From assembly GCA_910576335.1 (NCBI GenBank), contig CAJTIU010000017.1, positions 1-64,000 of the forward strand: DNA of 64,000 bases, written 5' to 3'. The notes below the pieces were generated by a model, which worked only from the letters and a program-made list of their open reading frames with translations, did not search any database and was not told where the DNA came from. Position 1 is the stretch's first letter, and every line of letters starts with the position of its first letter. Below are positions 16,792 through 25,938 of this stretch, piece after piece. A program made the translations under genes and the position numbers. This stretch comes from Lachnospiraceae bacterium (GTDB lineage Bacteria > Bacillota > Clostridia > Lachnospirales > Lachnospiraceae).

Positions 16792-18014
16792 TTCAGTCAG
16801 AGCAGCTCTATGCAAGGGTTCTTGAAGAACTTGATATGTCAAAGGAGACGGAGGATGAGGAGCTCACCGGGCTGATCCACCGGGTGCTAAAGGAGGCATG
16901 CGGGCAGGAGTATATTCCTCTCGCAAGGCGGACAGAGCTTGGAAGAGAGCTGTTCAATGCATTCCGTAAGCTGGATCTCCTTCAGGAATTTCTAGAGGAT
17001 GATGAGATTACGGAGATTATGATTAATGGAACACAGAACATATTTCTAGAGAAAAAGGGGCGGATGTTTCCGTCGCAGAAGCGCTTTGCATCTGCGAAGA
17101 AGCTGGAGGATGTGATTCAGCAGATTGCGGCTGGATCCAACAGGATTGTGAATGAAGCATCTCCGATTGTGGATGCCAGATTATCTGACGGCTCCAGGGT
17201 AAATGTAGTACTTCCTCCAGTCGCGCTTAACGGTCCGGTTGTAACAATCCGAAAGTTTCCGAAGGAAGCGGTGACCATGAGACAGCTGATTCGGTGGGGA
17301 TCCATCAGCGAGGAGACGGCTGAGTTTTTGTCACGGCTTACAAGATCAAGATACAATATCTTTATAAGCGGCGGGACGGGCTCTGGCAAGACAACCTTTT
17401 TAAATGCATTGTCCCAGTTTATCCCAAAGGATGAGCGAATTATTACCATTGAAGATAATGCAGAGCTAAGACTCCTGGAACTACCGAATCTGGTGTCGCT
17501 GGAGGCAAGAAATGCAAATACAGAAGGAAGCGGCGAGGTAACAGTGCGCGAGCTTATCAAAACTGCACTTCGTATGAGGCCGGACCGGATTATCGTAGGA
17601 GAGGTCCGCGGTGCGGAGGCAATCGATATGCTGCAGGCATTTAACACAGGGCATGACGGGAGTCTTAGTACCGGACATGCCAACAGTCCCAGGGACATGT
17701 TGAGCAGGCTGGAGACAATGGTGCTTATGGGAATGTCACTTCCCCTTCCGGCTGTCCAGAGGCAGATCGCATCAGGGATTGATATACTAATTCATCTGGG
17801 AAGACAGTGGGACAAGAGCAGAAAGGTGTTAGAGGTGACGGAGGTGCTTGACTACAGTGGAGGTGAAATCCATCTGAATCCACTCTATGTATATGAAGGG
17901 GAAGAATATGGGAAGACCGGAGGGAGCTGGAAAAGGGTTCATGCACTTGTGCATAAAAAGAAGCTTATGGCAGCAGGATATCAGGACAGGGGAACGGCTG
18001 GTAATGATACTTAA
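16788..18014 (+). CDS. tadA: Pilus assembly ATPase TadA/CpaF
   Basis: A 408-residue secretion ATPase that powers Flp pilus assembly. Walker A is GGTGSGKTT at about 195-203, followed by the Asp box ITIEDNAEL, the RPDRIIVGEVRG Walker B region and the His box GHDGSLSTGHANSP. Together these are diagnostic of CpaF/TadA within the PulE/VirB11 superfamily. It starts inside the last codons of the TadZ-like gene and overlaps tadB, so translation is probably coupled. Confidence 0.93.
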   Translation: MIQSEQLYARVLEELDMSKETEDEELTGLIHRVLKEACGQEYIPLARRTELGRELFNAFRKLDLLQEFLEDDEITEIMINGTQNIFLEKKGRMFPSQKRFASAKKLEDVIQQIAAGSNRIVNEASPIVDARLSDGSRVNVVLPPVALNGPVVTIRKFPKEAVTMRQLIRWGSISEETAEFLSRLTRSRYNIFISGGTGSGKTTFLNALSQFIPKDERIITIEDNAELRLLELPNLVSLEARNANTEGSGEVTVRELIKTALRMRPDRIIVGEVRGAEAIDMLQAFNTGHDGSLSTGHANSPRDMLSRLETMVLMGMSLPLPAVQRQIASGIDILIHLGRQWDKSRKVLEVTEVLDYSGGEIHLNPLYVYEGEEYGKTGGSWKRVHALVHKKKLMAAGYQDRGTAGNDT

Positions 18015-18696
18015 GTCTTTTGCTGTAACAGGCGTGACGGCATGGCTTTATTATCGCTCGGCAGCTGCTGTGCCGTTTTTAATACCAGTATGGATATGGT
18101 ATTACAGAAACCTTGAAAACGAATGTATCAGAAAAAAAGAAAGCCAGTTCCTCATGCAGTTTAAAGAAATGATACAGACCATATCCTCTGCACTAAATAC
18201 AGGCTATTCTATCGAGAATGCAGTCCGGGAGTGTCAGAGGGAGCTGCGGCTTATGTATTCGGAAAGAGAGCCTGTGACAAGAGAGCTTAATATACTGGTG
18301 AGGCAGCTTCAGATGCGGATTCCTATAGAGCAGGCAATAGGTGAGATGGCCGAAAGGACAGGACTTGAAGATGTGGAAAACTTTGCGGCAGTGTTTATTA
18401 CAGCGAAGAGAAGCGGCGGAGATATGATTGCGATCATCAGGAACACAACAGAGCAGATTAGCGGCCGGATTGATGTCTGCAGGGAGATTCAGACAATCCT
18501 TGCGGCAAAACGGTATGAATTTAAAGTTATGTCAGTGATTCCTTATGCTATGATTGCCTATATGTCATTAAGTTTTCCGGAATTTATGGATTGTCTGTAT
18601 GGAGGTGCAATCGGAACAGGAGTGATGACAGTATGTCTTATCATCTATATCGGCGCATATTATCTTGGTGCAAGGCTGATCGAAATCGAAGTATAA
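17941..18696 (+). CDS. tadB: Tad pilus inner-membrane protein TadB, type II secretion F family
   Basis: A 251-residue membrane protein. After a hydrophobic segment (about 30-55) comes the F domain, with QFKEMIQTISSALNTGYSIE and ENFAAVFITAKRSGGDMIAI, ending in two membrane helices. TadB and TadC form the platform of the pilus machine. The start is uncertain: ATG 17941 lies within tadA in another frame and has only a modest ribosome site; ATG 18004 would shorten it. It is somewhat shorter than many TadB proteins. Confidence 0.82.
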   Translation: MHLCIKRSLWQQDIRTGERLVMILKSFAVTGVTAWLYYRSAAAVPFLIPVWIWYYRNLENECIRKKESQFLMQFKEMIQTISSALNTGYSIENAVRECQRELRLMYSEREPVTRELNILVRQLQMRIPIEQAIGEMAERTGLEDVENFAAVFITAKRSGGDMIAIIRNTTEQISGRIDVCREIQTILAAKRYEFKVMSVIPYAMIAYMSLSFPEFMDCLYGGAIGTGVMTVCLIIYIGAYYLGARLIEIEV

Positions 18697-19919
18697 TAGC
18701 TGCAGTATCCGTGCTTCTTGCCATTGGCGGTACCACGGCAGCAGCTTTGGACTATGCTGTTTCGAGAACAGAGATTACCGGAGGCCTTACCCGCAATACA
18801 TATGAAAAAGGGGCAAGGACAGAGGAACTTATGGCTGAGGCGGAAGGGCAGGAAGGAGCTGATACTATAGAGGCTTCGGTATCGCCAAGAGCATATACGG
18901 AAAAGGAGATACGGGAGGTATTTGACAAGAGTATAAAGAAGATGGAAGAATGGATACTTGGGGAAAATAAGAGTCCGGACCGGGTGGAATCAGACTTGAA
19001 CCTTATTACGGAGATTCCGGGGGAACCAGTAGACGTATCCTGGGAGACCGACCGGTATGACGTGATCAGTGTCCGTGGGGAACTTAACAGAGAGCAGATT
19101 GATGCACAGACAAAGGCTGACGGAGATGGGATCCTTGTAATGCTGGGTGCAGTACTTACCTACAGGGACAGGGTGTCCGACCAGGCTCGCTATGAATGTC
19201 TAGTCAGGGTGTATCCGGAGACACTAAGGGGAAAGGACGGTTTTATAAAAAGGCTGAAAAAGAAAATAGAAGAAAATGATGTGGGTACAAGGACGGAGCC
19301 GGTGCTTATGCTTCCGGATTCAGTGGACGGACAGAAAGTACGTTTTTATCCGGTGATGGACAAAAGGGGAATTGTCCTTCTCGCAATGGCTATATTGATG
19401 CCGGTTCTGCTTCTTGCACTTGACAGGCAGAATAGGGAAAAGGAGGCAGAAGACAGAAGGAGGCAGTTAAGGATTTATTATCCTGAACTGGTGAATAAGC
19501 TGACATTGCTTCTTGGTGCAGGTATGACTGTAAAACGGGCATGGATAAAGATAACAGAGGATGCTTATAAAAGGGGAGATAAGCAGATGCATTATATATA
19601 TGAAGAGATGCGTTATACGTGCCGTGAGATGGAGAGCGGTGTGATGGAGTCAGAGAGCTATGAGCATTTTGGGAGGCGCTGCGGGATACAGGAATATATC
19701 AGGCTCGGTGCATTGCTTTCGCAAAATCTCAGAAAGGGAACAAAAGGACTGAATGCGCTGCTGCGGGCAGAAGCGGTTCAGGCATTCGAAGAGAGAAAGG
19801 CAAGGGCAAAGAGACTTGGAGAGGAGGCGGGGACGAAGCTTCTTCTGCCTATGTTCCTGATGCTGGCGGTTGTGCTGGTTATTGTGGTGGTTCCGGCATT
19901 TCTTTCCATACAGCTGTAA
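18633..19919 (+). CDS. tadC: Tad pilus inner-membrane protein TadC, type II secretion F family
   Basis: A 428-residue membrane protein. I chose ATG 18633, which has AGGAGTG 9 bases upstream and overlaps tadB by 64 bases. An N-terminal membrane helix (about 20-40) is followed by an extracellular region of about 200 residues, a second helix (about 245-262) and the F domain (about 280-428: YYPELVNKLTLLLGAGMTVKR). The long extracellular insert between the helices is larger than in ordinary TadC. A C-terminal helix ends the protein. Confidence 0.78.
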   Translation: MSYHLYRRILSWCKADRNRSIIAAVSVLLAIGGTTAAALDYAVSRTEITGGLTRNTYEKGARTEELMAEAEGQEGADTIEASVSPRAYTEKEIREVFDKSIKKMEEWILGENKSPDRVESDLNLITEIPGEPVDVSWETDRYDVISVRGELNREQIDAQTKADGDGILVMLGAVLTYRDRVSDQARYECLVRVYPETLRGKDGFIKRLKKKIEENDVGTRTEPVLMLPDSVDGQKVRFYPVMDKRGIVLLAMAILMPVLLLALDRQNREKEAEDRRRQLRIYYPELVNKLTLLLGAGMTVKRAWIKITEDAYKRGDKQMHYIYEEMRYTCREMESGVMESESYEHFGRRCGIQEYIRLGALLSQNLRKGTKGLNALLRAEAVQAFEERKARAKRLGEEAGTKLLLPMFLMLAVVLVIVVVPAFLSIQL

Positions 19920-20049
19920 GCCGCAGCAAACGATAGATGCGGAGAATGCGAGGATCTGTCTGGACAGAGATTCTGGTCACAGAGTGAACAGCAGCATTGT
20001 ATTAGATAAGGGCATGTTTTTCTTACACGCCCTGGAAAGGGGAGTATAT

Positions 20050-20229
20050 ATGTGGAGTATAATAAGTAGAATCAGAAGTATTTTAACGGATGACAGGGGA
20101 ATAGGGGTTGTAGAGATTATATTAATTCTTGTAGTTCTGATCGGACTCGTTATTATCTTTAAGTCACAGCTTACAAGTTTGGTGCAATCTATATTTTCAA
20201 AAATTACAAGTGAAAGTGCGGGAATATAA
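20050..20229 (+). CDS. Flp-family type IVb pilin
   Basis: A 59-residue pilin, the likely main subunit of the pilus. A short basic leader precedes DDRGIGVVEIILILVVLIG. Cleavage is expected after the G in RG-IGVVE, leaving a Glu at position 5 of the mature protein as in type IV pilins. The start at 20050 has GAAAGGGGAG upstream. Its product would be processed by the prepilin peptidase encoded later in the same operon. Confidence 0.85.
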   Translation: MWSIISRIRSILTDDRGIGVVEIILILVVLIGLVIIFKSQLTSLVQSIFSKITSESAGI

Positions 20230-21619
20230 AGTCAGGGAGCTTCGGGACACTTCTGGAGAACGGGGTGAGGTGACTGCCGCTTTAAGCCTTATATTTATTC
20301 TGCTGATGACATTTGCGGCATCTATGCTGGAAAGTACATCCATGCAGAATGCAAAAAATTATTGCAGAGCTGACGTGAACCGTGCTGTGGAATGTCTCTT
20401 TGCAGAGTATCAGAAGGAGCTTCTGGAAGAATATGAGGTATTCGCTCTGGAAGGAACCTATGAGACGGGAACTTATGATGAGAAGCTGCTATTTGACAGA
20501 CTTGCCTGGTATGGCGCCGGGAATATGAGCCATCAGATTATCAGAATCCAGTTTCTTACGGATTCCGGGGGACAGGCTTTTTATGAGCAGGCGGCGGCAT
20601 ATATGGAGCATAAATACGGGATTGACCGCGCAAAAAAATATCTGGGGGAGACAGCTTCCTGGGATCAGCAGGTGGACGGGATCAGGGACTATGTCAGACA
20701 GGAACAGGAAAACGGGGAGAAGCTGAAAAGTCTTCTTGAGGAAAATGAAGGGGAGATTCCAAAAGAGGATAATCCTGTCGAACATGTGAACACACTGAAA
20801 AATACTCCGCTTCTTACACTGGTAACGCCAAAGGATATGCAGTTGTCGGAAAAGAGTCTTGCGGTGGCGGATACAGCGTCTCACAGGAAACGGAATACAG
20901 GCTTCGGTGATTTTTCAGATGTGCCGGAAACGTCAGGTGCGGTCCAGGCATTGCTTTTCGGGGAGTATATTATGGAACATTTTGCGATGGCAGCTGACGG
21001 GAAGAGTACAGGAGTTCTGGATTATCAGGCAGAGTATATACTGGAGGGAAAACCCAGTGATAAAGAGAATCTGGAGGCTGTGGTGCGGAGGCTGTTACGA
21101 TTACGCCTTGTTTCAAATTATGCCTGTATTCAGACAGACAGTGTAAAAAAGGCGGAGGCAGCGGCTCTGGCAGCAACTCTTTGTTCAATGCTTGCAATTC
21201 CGGCTATTACAGAGGCAGCAGCGCAGGCATTGATTTTTGCATGGGCCTATGGCGAGTCTGTGGTAGATATACGCTCCTTGCTGAAAGGAAACCGGGTGCC
21301 TCTTGTGAAGACCGGGGATAGTTGGCAGCTCCAGCTCTCAGGGATTCTTAAGCTTGGAACAGAGGAGGATCAGAATGACGGGGCAGACACAGAAGGGGGA
21401 CTGCGCTATAAAGATTATCTTAGAATCCTTTTATTCCTCGGGAATAAGAAGAAGGAAGGAATGCGTACGCTTGATCTGATCGAACAGAATCTGAGGACTG
21501 AAAAGGGGCAGAGCTATTTCCGGGCAGATTATTGTATCAGTAAAATAGAACTTAAGAGTACACGAATATTCCGCAGGGGGATCAGCTATCAGTTTCCCAC
21601 CTGCTTTGGATATCACTAG
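20210..21619 (+). CDS. DUF5702-like Tad-locus membrane-anchored protein
   Basis: A 469-residue protein with an N-terminal basic leader and one membrane helix (about 20-42, AALSLIFILLMTFAASM), then a long extracellular region without cysteine pairs. It matches the DUF5702/TadG-like proteins that occupy this place in Gram-positive tad loci. The GTG start at 20210 overlaps the pilin gene by 20 bases. Its function is not known; a role as a minor pilin or surface-linked component is inferred. The C-terminal residues FPTCFGYH have the look of a frame running out, so the end may be altered. Confidence 0.7.
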   Translation: MKVREYKVRELRDTSGERGEVTAALSLIFILLMTFAASMLESTSMQNAKNYCRADVNRAVECLFAEYQKELLEEYEVFALEGTYETGTYDEKLLFDRLAWYGAGNMSHQIIRIQFLTDSGGQAFYEQAAAYMEHKYGIDRAKKYLGETASWDQQVDGIRDYVRQEQENGEKLKSLLEENEGEIPKEDNPVEHVNTLKNTPLLTLVTPKDMQLSEKSLAVADTASHRKRNTGFGDFSDVPETSGAVQALLFGEYIMEHFAMAADGKSTGVLDYQAEYILEGKPSDKENLEAVVRRLLRLRLVSNYACIQTDSVKKAEAAALAATLCSMLAIPAITEAAAQALIFAWAYGESVVDIRSLLKGNRVPLVKTGDSWQLQLSGILKLGTEEDQNDGADTEGGLRYKDYLRILLFLGNKKKEGMRTLDLIEQNLRTEKGQSYFRADYCISKIELKSTRIFRRGISYQFPTCFGYH

Positions 21620-21715
21620 TAATTACAGACTGCAGGCAGGTGCAGGTGCCTTTCTGGAATTCCCAGACAGAGAAATAACCATAAAACAGAAAAAAAGAAA
21701 GGAGCAGGATTCGCG

Positions 21716-22564
21716 ATGCCAGGTTATCAATATTCTAAAAACATTCTTCCTCATTTTTACAGAAAGGCATCTGCACCTGCCTGCAGGAACTGTAATAAAA
21801 ATCTTAATAAGAATCAAAGCGGAAAAGGGGTAAAAGGAAGTATTACTGTGGAAGCAGCTTTGGCGGTGCCGTTTTTCTTCCTGGCGATTGTAAGCCTCTT
21901 GTATCTTATGGAGCTTTCCGCAGTCAGAACCTCTGTACGATCGGGACTGCAAAGCGCCGGAAAACAACTGATGCAGGATGCCTGTGAAGCAACAATAATA
22001 ATACCTTCGAAACTAGAAAATGATATAATAAATGAAATAGGAGGAGACCGCCTGGACAGGAGTATGATAAAGGGAGGCAGAGGAGGGATTCACTGTGAGG
22101 AGTCTTGTCTGTCGCCAGTCACCGGGAACGGTACACTTAAGGCAAAGTATGAAGTGCATCTGCCGCTTCCTGCCTTTGCGGTTCCAACCATTACATGTGA
22201 GGAATCCATACGTATTAAAGCATGGACAGGATATGAAAAAAATTTCTTTGAAAATATAAAAGATGACACTGTATATATTACAGAAAATGGAATTGTCTAT
22301 CATAAGGATTATCACTGTACCTATTTGGAGCTGTCCATTCGTATGGTGTCTGATACAGAGGTAAAGGCGTTGAGGAACAGTTCGGGCGGAAAATATTATC
22401 CATGCGAACATTGTGGAGGCGGCGCGGCGGGGGGAGTGTATATTACGGACAATGGAGACAGATATCACAGCACTTTAGCCTGCAGCGGCTTAAAGAGGAC
22501 TGTATATGCTGTTCCGGTATCAGAGGCGGCAGGGAAGGGGGTGTGTTCAAGATGTGGCAGATAA
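21716..22564 (+). CDS. TadE-like pseudopilin with two C-terminal metal-binding-type repeats
   Basis: A 282-residue protein. A cytoplasmic stretch of 42 residues, itself with CRNC, is followed by the pilin-like segment KGSITVEAALAVPFFFLAIV typical of TadE. The extracellular part ends with two copies of a small motif: VYIT-E/D-NG-x2-YH-x4-C-x2-L, then a CxxC. The first spans about 180-238 (ending PCEHCGG) and the second about 240-282 (ending VCSRCGR). This motif resembles the Ada-like metal-binding domain attached to secreted nucleases. Such a tail on TadE is unusual. Confidence 0.75.
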   Translation: MPGYQYSKNILPHFYRKASAPACRNCNKNLNKNQSGKGVKGSITVEAALAVPFFFLAIVSLLYLMELSAVRTSVRSGLQSAGKQLMQDACEATIIIPSKLENDIINEIGGDRLDRSMIKGGRGGIHCEESCLSPVTGNGTLKAKYEVHLPLPAFAVPTITCEESIRIKAWTGYEKNFFENIKDDTVYITENGIVYHKDYHCTYLELSIRMVSDTEVKALRNSSGGKYYPCEHCGGGAAGGVYITDNGDRYHSTLACSGLKRTVYAVPVSEAAGKGVCSRCGR

Positions 22565-22983
22565 AAGATGTGGTGGTGTTTGGCATCCTGTGCCTGTTCT
22601 CGTATATTGACATCAAAAAGAGGAGAGTTCCGGTGCTTCTGCTGGGCGTATGCGGGGCAGCAGTTTTTCTGTACCAGATTTTCCGGGGGTATCGCTTCGT
22701 ATGGGAGACGGCAGGCGGGGCAGGAGTGGGAGCAGTATTTTTACTGATCAGTATGATAACGGGAGAAAAGATGGGCTATGGGGACAGTTGGGGGATCTTA
22801 ATTCTTGGGGGCTATCTGGGAATCCGCAGACTGGCGGAGTTGTTGAGTATCTCTTTTTTTCTGCTGGCTCTTACAGCAGTAGTGATATTAAGCATAAGGA
22901 AAATGGCAGTGGGGACAGGAATTCCATTTTTCCCGTTTCTGGCATGCGGCTATCTGATTATGCTTGTATGCCAGGAGGCATGA
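22552..22983 (+). CDS. Prepilin peptidase, A24 family
   Basis: A 143-residue membrane protease with about five hydrophobic segments. The two catalytic Asp residues are in the region FSYIDIKKRRVP and in the GxGD-type motif MGYGDSWG (about residue 75). It lacks the N-terminal methyltransferase domain of PilD, as in TadV/CpaA. It starts 13 bases before the end of the TadE-like gene with AGGGAAGGGGGTG as ribosome site. It would process the Flp and TadE-type pilins of this operon. Confidence 0.85.
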   Translation: MWQIKDVVVFGILCLFSYIDIKKRRVPVLLLGVCGAAVFLYQIFRGYRFVWETAGGAGVGAVFLLISMITGEKMGYGDSWGILILGGYLGIRRLAELLSISFFLLALTAVVILSIRKMAVGTGIPFFPFLACGYLIMLVCQEA

Positions 22984-23024
22984 TATGGGAGGTTTGATAT
23001 GAGATATGATATGAGAGGTGAGAT

Positions 23025-23402
23025 ATGAGAGGATATACGGTAGAGATGTCATTTCTGATGCCGGTAATTCTTCTGCTGATTATGAGCAGTATCTTTGGTA
23101 TGTTTTATTACCATGACAAAAACGTGATCTGCGGCGCTGCATATGAAACAGTGGCAGTGGGGAGTACGAAGGCAAGGAACCAGGGCAGAACAGGGGAGGG
23201 AGAAATAAGAGCGCTGTTTGAGGAGAGGGTCAGCGGAAAATGTATTCTCTTTGACAGGATGGAAGTTACAGTATCCATGGAAGAGAATGAAATTGAGGTG
23301 GCAGTGACAGCATCAAAAAGGAGAATGAGGATGTCTGTGCTGAAACGGATGAGGATTACGGATCCGGAAACGAAAATTCGGAATATAAGGAGGTTGAAAT
23401 AA
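23025..23402 (+). CDS. Second TadE-like pseudopilin
   Basis: A 125-residue protein beginning with a short leader and a hydrophobic pilin-like helix (YTVEMSFLMPVILLLIMSSIFG), with Glu near position 5 after the expected cleavage point. The rest is a small extracellular domain. The gene follows the peptidase after a short repeated stretch rich in GATATGAGAGG. Confidence 0.7.
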   Translation: MRGYTVEMSFLMPVILLLIMSSIFGMFYYHDKNVICGAAYETVAVGSTKARNQGRTGEGEIRALFEERVSGKCILFDRMEVTVSMEENEIEVAVTASKRRMRMSVLKRMRITDPETKIRNIRRLK

Positions 23403-23411
23403 AACCAGAAT

Positions 23412-24164
23412 ATGGAGCGGAAGATAACGATTGAAGAAAAAGAGGTCTATCACGAGGATTACCAGATGCGCATGCTGCAGGTAAATCATGTGGAGGGACT
23501 GCTGGAAATAAAAGGGAGAGGGGCGGACGGGAAAAGCTACTATGATTATAATGTAAGTGGCAAGGTGTCACTGGGAGTATTATATGAGAGAAATGTAATC
23601 AGCGGAAATGATATCAGAAACTTCCTAAGAGGGCTTCTGGCAGTGGTCGGTGAGACAAAGAGATATCTTCTGGATATTAACCGGATACTGCTTAAACCAG
23701 AATACATTTATTATGAAAGCGGGGAATATTATTTTTGCTATTACCCGCCGGGAAAGGAAAATCTGTGGGATGAATTCCATACTCTGACAGAATATTTTGT
23801 AAAGAGGGCTGATTATAAGGATCAGGAGTGTGTACAGATGGTGTTTTTTCTTCACAAGGAGACAATGGAGGAGAACTATAGTTTAGAAAAGGTTGCCAGA
23901 CACTGTCTGAAGGAAGGAGGGGAGGAAAAAGAGGCAGAAAAGACTGCGCCCGGGTCTGGAGCTCTTGAAGATAATTATGTGGATGAGGATATATATGAAT
24001 ATGACAAGACGGAGCATGACTGGATAGCAGAGCAGGAGACGGGGAGTTTAATTATGGAGGAGACAGAGAATATGTGGACTCCGGTAAAGCGCTTTTTGAC
24101 AAAACACAGAAGGCCAAAATGGGGAAACTGGGACGGACTTTACATAGAAGAGGAGGAACTGTAG
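23412..24164 (+). CDS. DUF6382 domain protein without FHA domain
   Basis: A 250-residue cytoplasmic protein. The first 170 residues match the DUF6382 family, which in Gram-positive tad and ESX-like loci is normally followed by an FHA phosphothreonine-binding domain. Here the tail is short, acidic and then basic (HRRPKWGNWDGLYIEEEEL), with no FHA motif such as GRxxxN. It is the last gene of the tad operon. Regulation of pilus assembly is an inference from the family. Confidence 0.7.
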   Translation: MERKITIEEKEVYHEDYQMRMLQVNHVEGLLEIKGRGADGKSYYDYNVSGKVSLGVLYERNVISGNDIRNFLRGLLAVVGETKRYLLDINRILLKPEYIYYESGEYYFCYYPPGKENLWDEFHTLTEYFVKRADYKDQECVQMVFFLHKETMEENYSLEKVARHCLKEGGEEKEAEKTAPGSGALEDNYVDEDIYEYDKTEHDWIAEQETGSLIMEETENMWTPVKRFLTKHRRPKWGNWDGLYIEEEEL

Positions 24165-24241
24165 TTCATAAAAGCAACGCTTTGGTTGTATAGACAAAAA
24201 ATATAGTTGACATCCTTTTGGATTAATGAGAAAATCTAAGC

Positions 24242-24838
24242 ATGAAAAAACCAGTGATTACCATAATGATAGCAGCAGTCAATATAATAGTTTTTTTCGC
24301 CCTGTCATTTATAGGCATGACAGAGGATGCGTCCTTTATGGCAGAGCATGGTGCCATGTTTGTTCCATATGTGACAGAGCAGGGTGAGTACTACCGGATT
24401 TTTACATCTATGTTTCTGCATTTTGGTTTTCAGCATCTCATGAATAATATGGTGATGCTGATTGCCATTGGATATACTTTGGAGCATGAGGTGGGAAAGT
24501 TCCGCTTTTTTATTATCTACCTGATAAGCGGCCTTGGCGGTACCTTTCTGTCTATGTGGCAGGATATCCATACAGGGCAGTATGCAGTCGCAGCGGGGGC
24601 ATCTGGAGCCATATTCGGCCTGCTCGGGGCAACACTTCTCATCGCTGCGCGTAACCGCGGCAGGGTAGGGGAGATCTCGGGGCGGGGGCTTCTCTTCACG
24701 GTGGGTATAAGTCTTTACTTTGGATATGCGAATGGCGGAGTGGATAATTTTGCACACATTGGCGGACTGCTGACGGGGATGATCCTGGCTGTTTTACTAA
24801 TGATAATTGATCATTTTATCAGGAAAGAAGGAATGTAA
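24242..24838 (+). CDS. Rhomboid-family intramembrane serine protease
   Basis: A 198-residue protein with six hydrophobic segments. The catalytic Ser lies in GASGAIFG (about 121) and the His in NFAHIGGLLTG (about 170). HFGFQHLMNNM in the second helix region is the conserved His/Asn box. It belongs to the short bacterial rhomboids lacking extra domains. The ribosome site is weak. A TTGACA lies 30 bases upstream without a good -10. Confidence 0.9.
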   Translation: MKKPVITIMIAAVNIIVFFALSFIGMTEDASFMAEHGAMFVPYVTEQGEYYRIFTSMFLHFGFQHLMNNMVMLIAIGYTLEHEVGKFRFFIIYLISGLGGTFLSMWQDIHTGQYAVAAGASGAIFGLLGATLLIAARNRGRVGEISGRGLLFTVGISLYFGYANGGVDNFAHIGGLLTGMILAVLLMIIDHFIRKEGM

Positions 24839-24840
24839 TT

Positions 24841-25245
24841 ATGAAGGATGAAAATTGTATTTTTTGTAAACTTGCCAATGGCGAGATTCCAACATCAACG
24901 CTTTATGAGGACGAGGACTTTCGTGTGATTCTTGATGCAAACCCCGCGTCAAAGGGACACGCCCTGATTATTCCGAAGGAGCACTACGCAAATCTTTATG
25001 AGCTGGATGACGAACTGGCGTCAAAGGTGCTTGTTCTTGCGAAAAAGATGATTACAAAGCTTGCAGGTATTCTTGAATGTGATGGCTATAACCTTGTCCA
25101 GAATAACGGAGAGACGGCAGGGCAGACGGTATTCCATTTTCATTTGCATCTGATACCAAGGTATAAGGGTGATGCAGTAGGCATCGGTTGGAAACCTGGA
25201 AAGCTGACGGAGGGAGACAAGGAAGAGATCTTATCGAAGATATAG
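24841..25245 (+). CDS. HIT-family nucleotide hydrolase
   Basis: A 134-residue protein of the histidine-triad superfamily (HinT type). The active site HFHLHLIPRY is at about 98-107, and the N-terminal CIFCKLANGEIP is typical. Such enzymes hydrolyse nucleotide phosphoramidates. It begins 2 bases after the rhomboid stop, so the two are probably co-translated. Confidence 0.92.
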   Translation: MKDENCIFCKLANGEIPTSTLYEDEDFRVILDANPASKGHALIIPKEHYANLYELDDELASKVLVLAKKMITKLAGILECDGYNLVQNNGETAGQTVFHFHLHLIPRYKGDAVGIGWKPGKLTEGDKEEILSKI

Positions 25246-25279
25246 GAAAGTGAAGGGCAGATAAGTGGGGATAAAGGCT

Positions 25280-25822
25280 ATGGATGAGGACGCCTTTGAT
25301 GCAATTTATAAGAATAGTGCAGACAGCATATACTATACGGCGCTGCGCTATTGCGGCAATCACCATGTAGCACAGGAAATTACACAAACTGTTTTCATGA
25401 AGCTGCTTGAAGATCTTGGAAGTGTAGAGGAGAAAGCAGTAGTTTCGTGGCTTTTGGTTAGCGCGAAGCATATGGCAATCAATTATAAAAGAGGATTGGA
25501 GCGGGAGGTTCTGTACCGTGATCTCCTGTATGAAGAAAGTGAAGAATTTGTATCAGACTATGACCTGGAGGAAGATTTTATAAGACGGTTATACAAGGAA
25601 GAGTGTAGAGAACTGACGGAAAATATATTCGCAGATCTGTATCATCTGAATCCGAGATGGTACTATGCACTTACGATTACATATTATCTTGGAAAACCTC
25701 AGAAGGAAGTGGCTGAGATCATGGGTATGAAAATAGGAACGTTACATAGTGTGCTGCACAGGGCGAAGAAATGGATAAGAAAAAATTATGAAGAGCAGTT
25801 CAACCACTTACATGAAGAATAA
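25280..25822 (+). CDS. ECF-type RNA polymerase sigma factor
   Basis: A 180-residue sigma-70-family protein. Region 2 is seen in ALRYCGNHHVAQEITQTVFMKLLE and region 4 in YLGKPQKEVAEIMGMKIGTLHSVLHRAKKW. The region between is short, as in extracytoplasmic-function sigma factors. ATG 25280 is preferred over the in-frame GTG at 25265, though neither has a strong ribosome site. No anti-sigma gene follows; the next gene is on the opposite strand. A DUF4367 protein 1.9 kb away is anti-sigma-like, but a link is unproven. Confidence 0.85.
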   Translation: MDEDAFDAIYKNSADSIYYTALRYCGNHHVAQEITQTVFMKLLEDLGSVEEKAVVSWLLVSAKHMAINYKRGLEREVLYRDLLYEESEEFVSDYDLEEDFIRRLYKEECRELTENIFADLYHLNPRWYYALTITYYLGKPQKEVAEIMGMKIGTLHSVLHRAKKWIRKNYEEQFNHLHEE

Positions 25823-25852
25823 AAACAGGTGTCACGTTTCGGCACCTGTTTT
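25822..25852 (+). terminator. Terminator of the sigma factor gene
   Basis: AAAACAGGTG pairs with CACCTGTTTT around an 11-base loop immediately after the stop codon. Confidence 0.85.
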
Positions 25853-25897
25853 CGGTATTTGTGTTTTGAAGAGAGACATTAGTGCGGGTTATATTAG

Positions 25898-25934
25898 CTG
25901 CTATGAGCGGCATCCCAGACCGTGAACTGAAACA
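25898..25934. repeat. Diverged copy of the modular repeat
   Basis: CTATGAGCGGCATCCCAGACCGTGAAC resembles the GTTACTATGAGCGG...CCGTGAATAGTAAC module but has lost its outer stem. Confidence 0.55.
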
Positions 25935-25938
25935 AACA

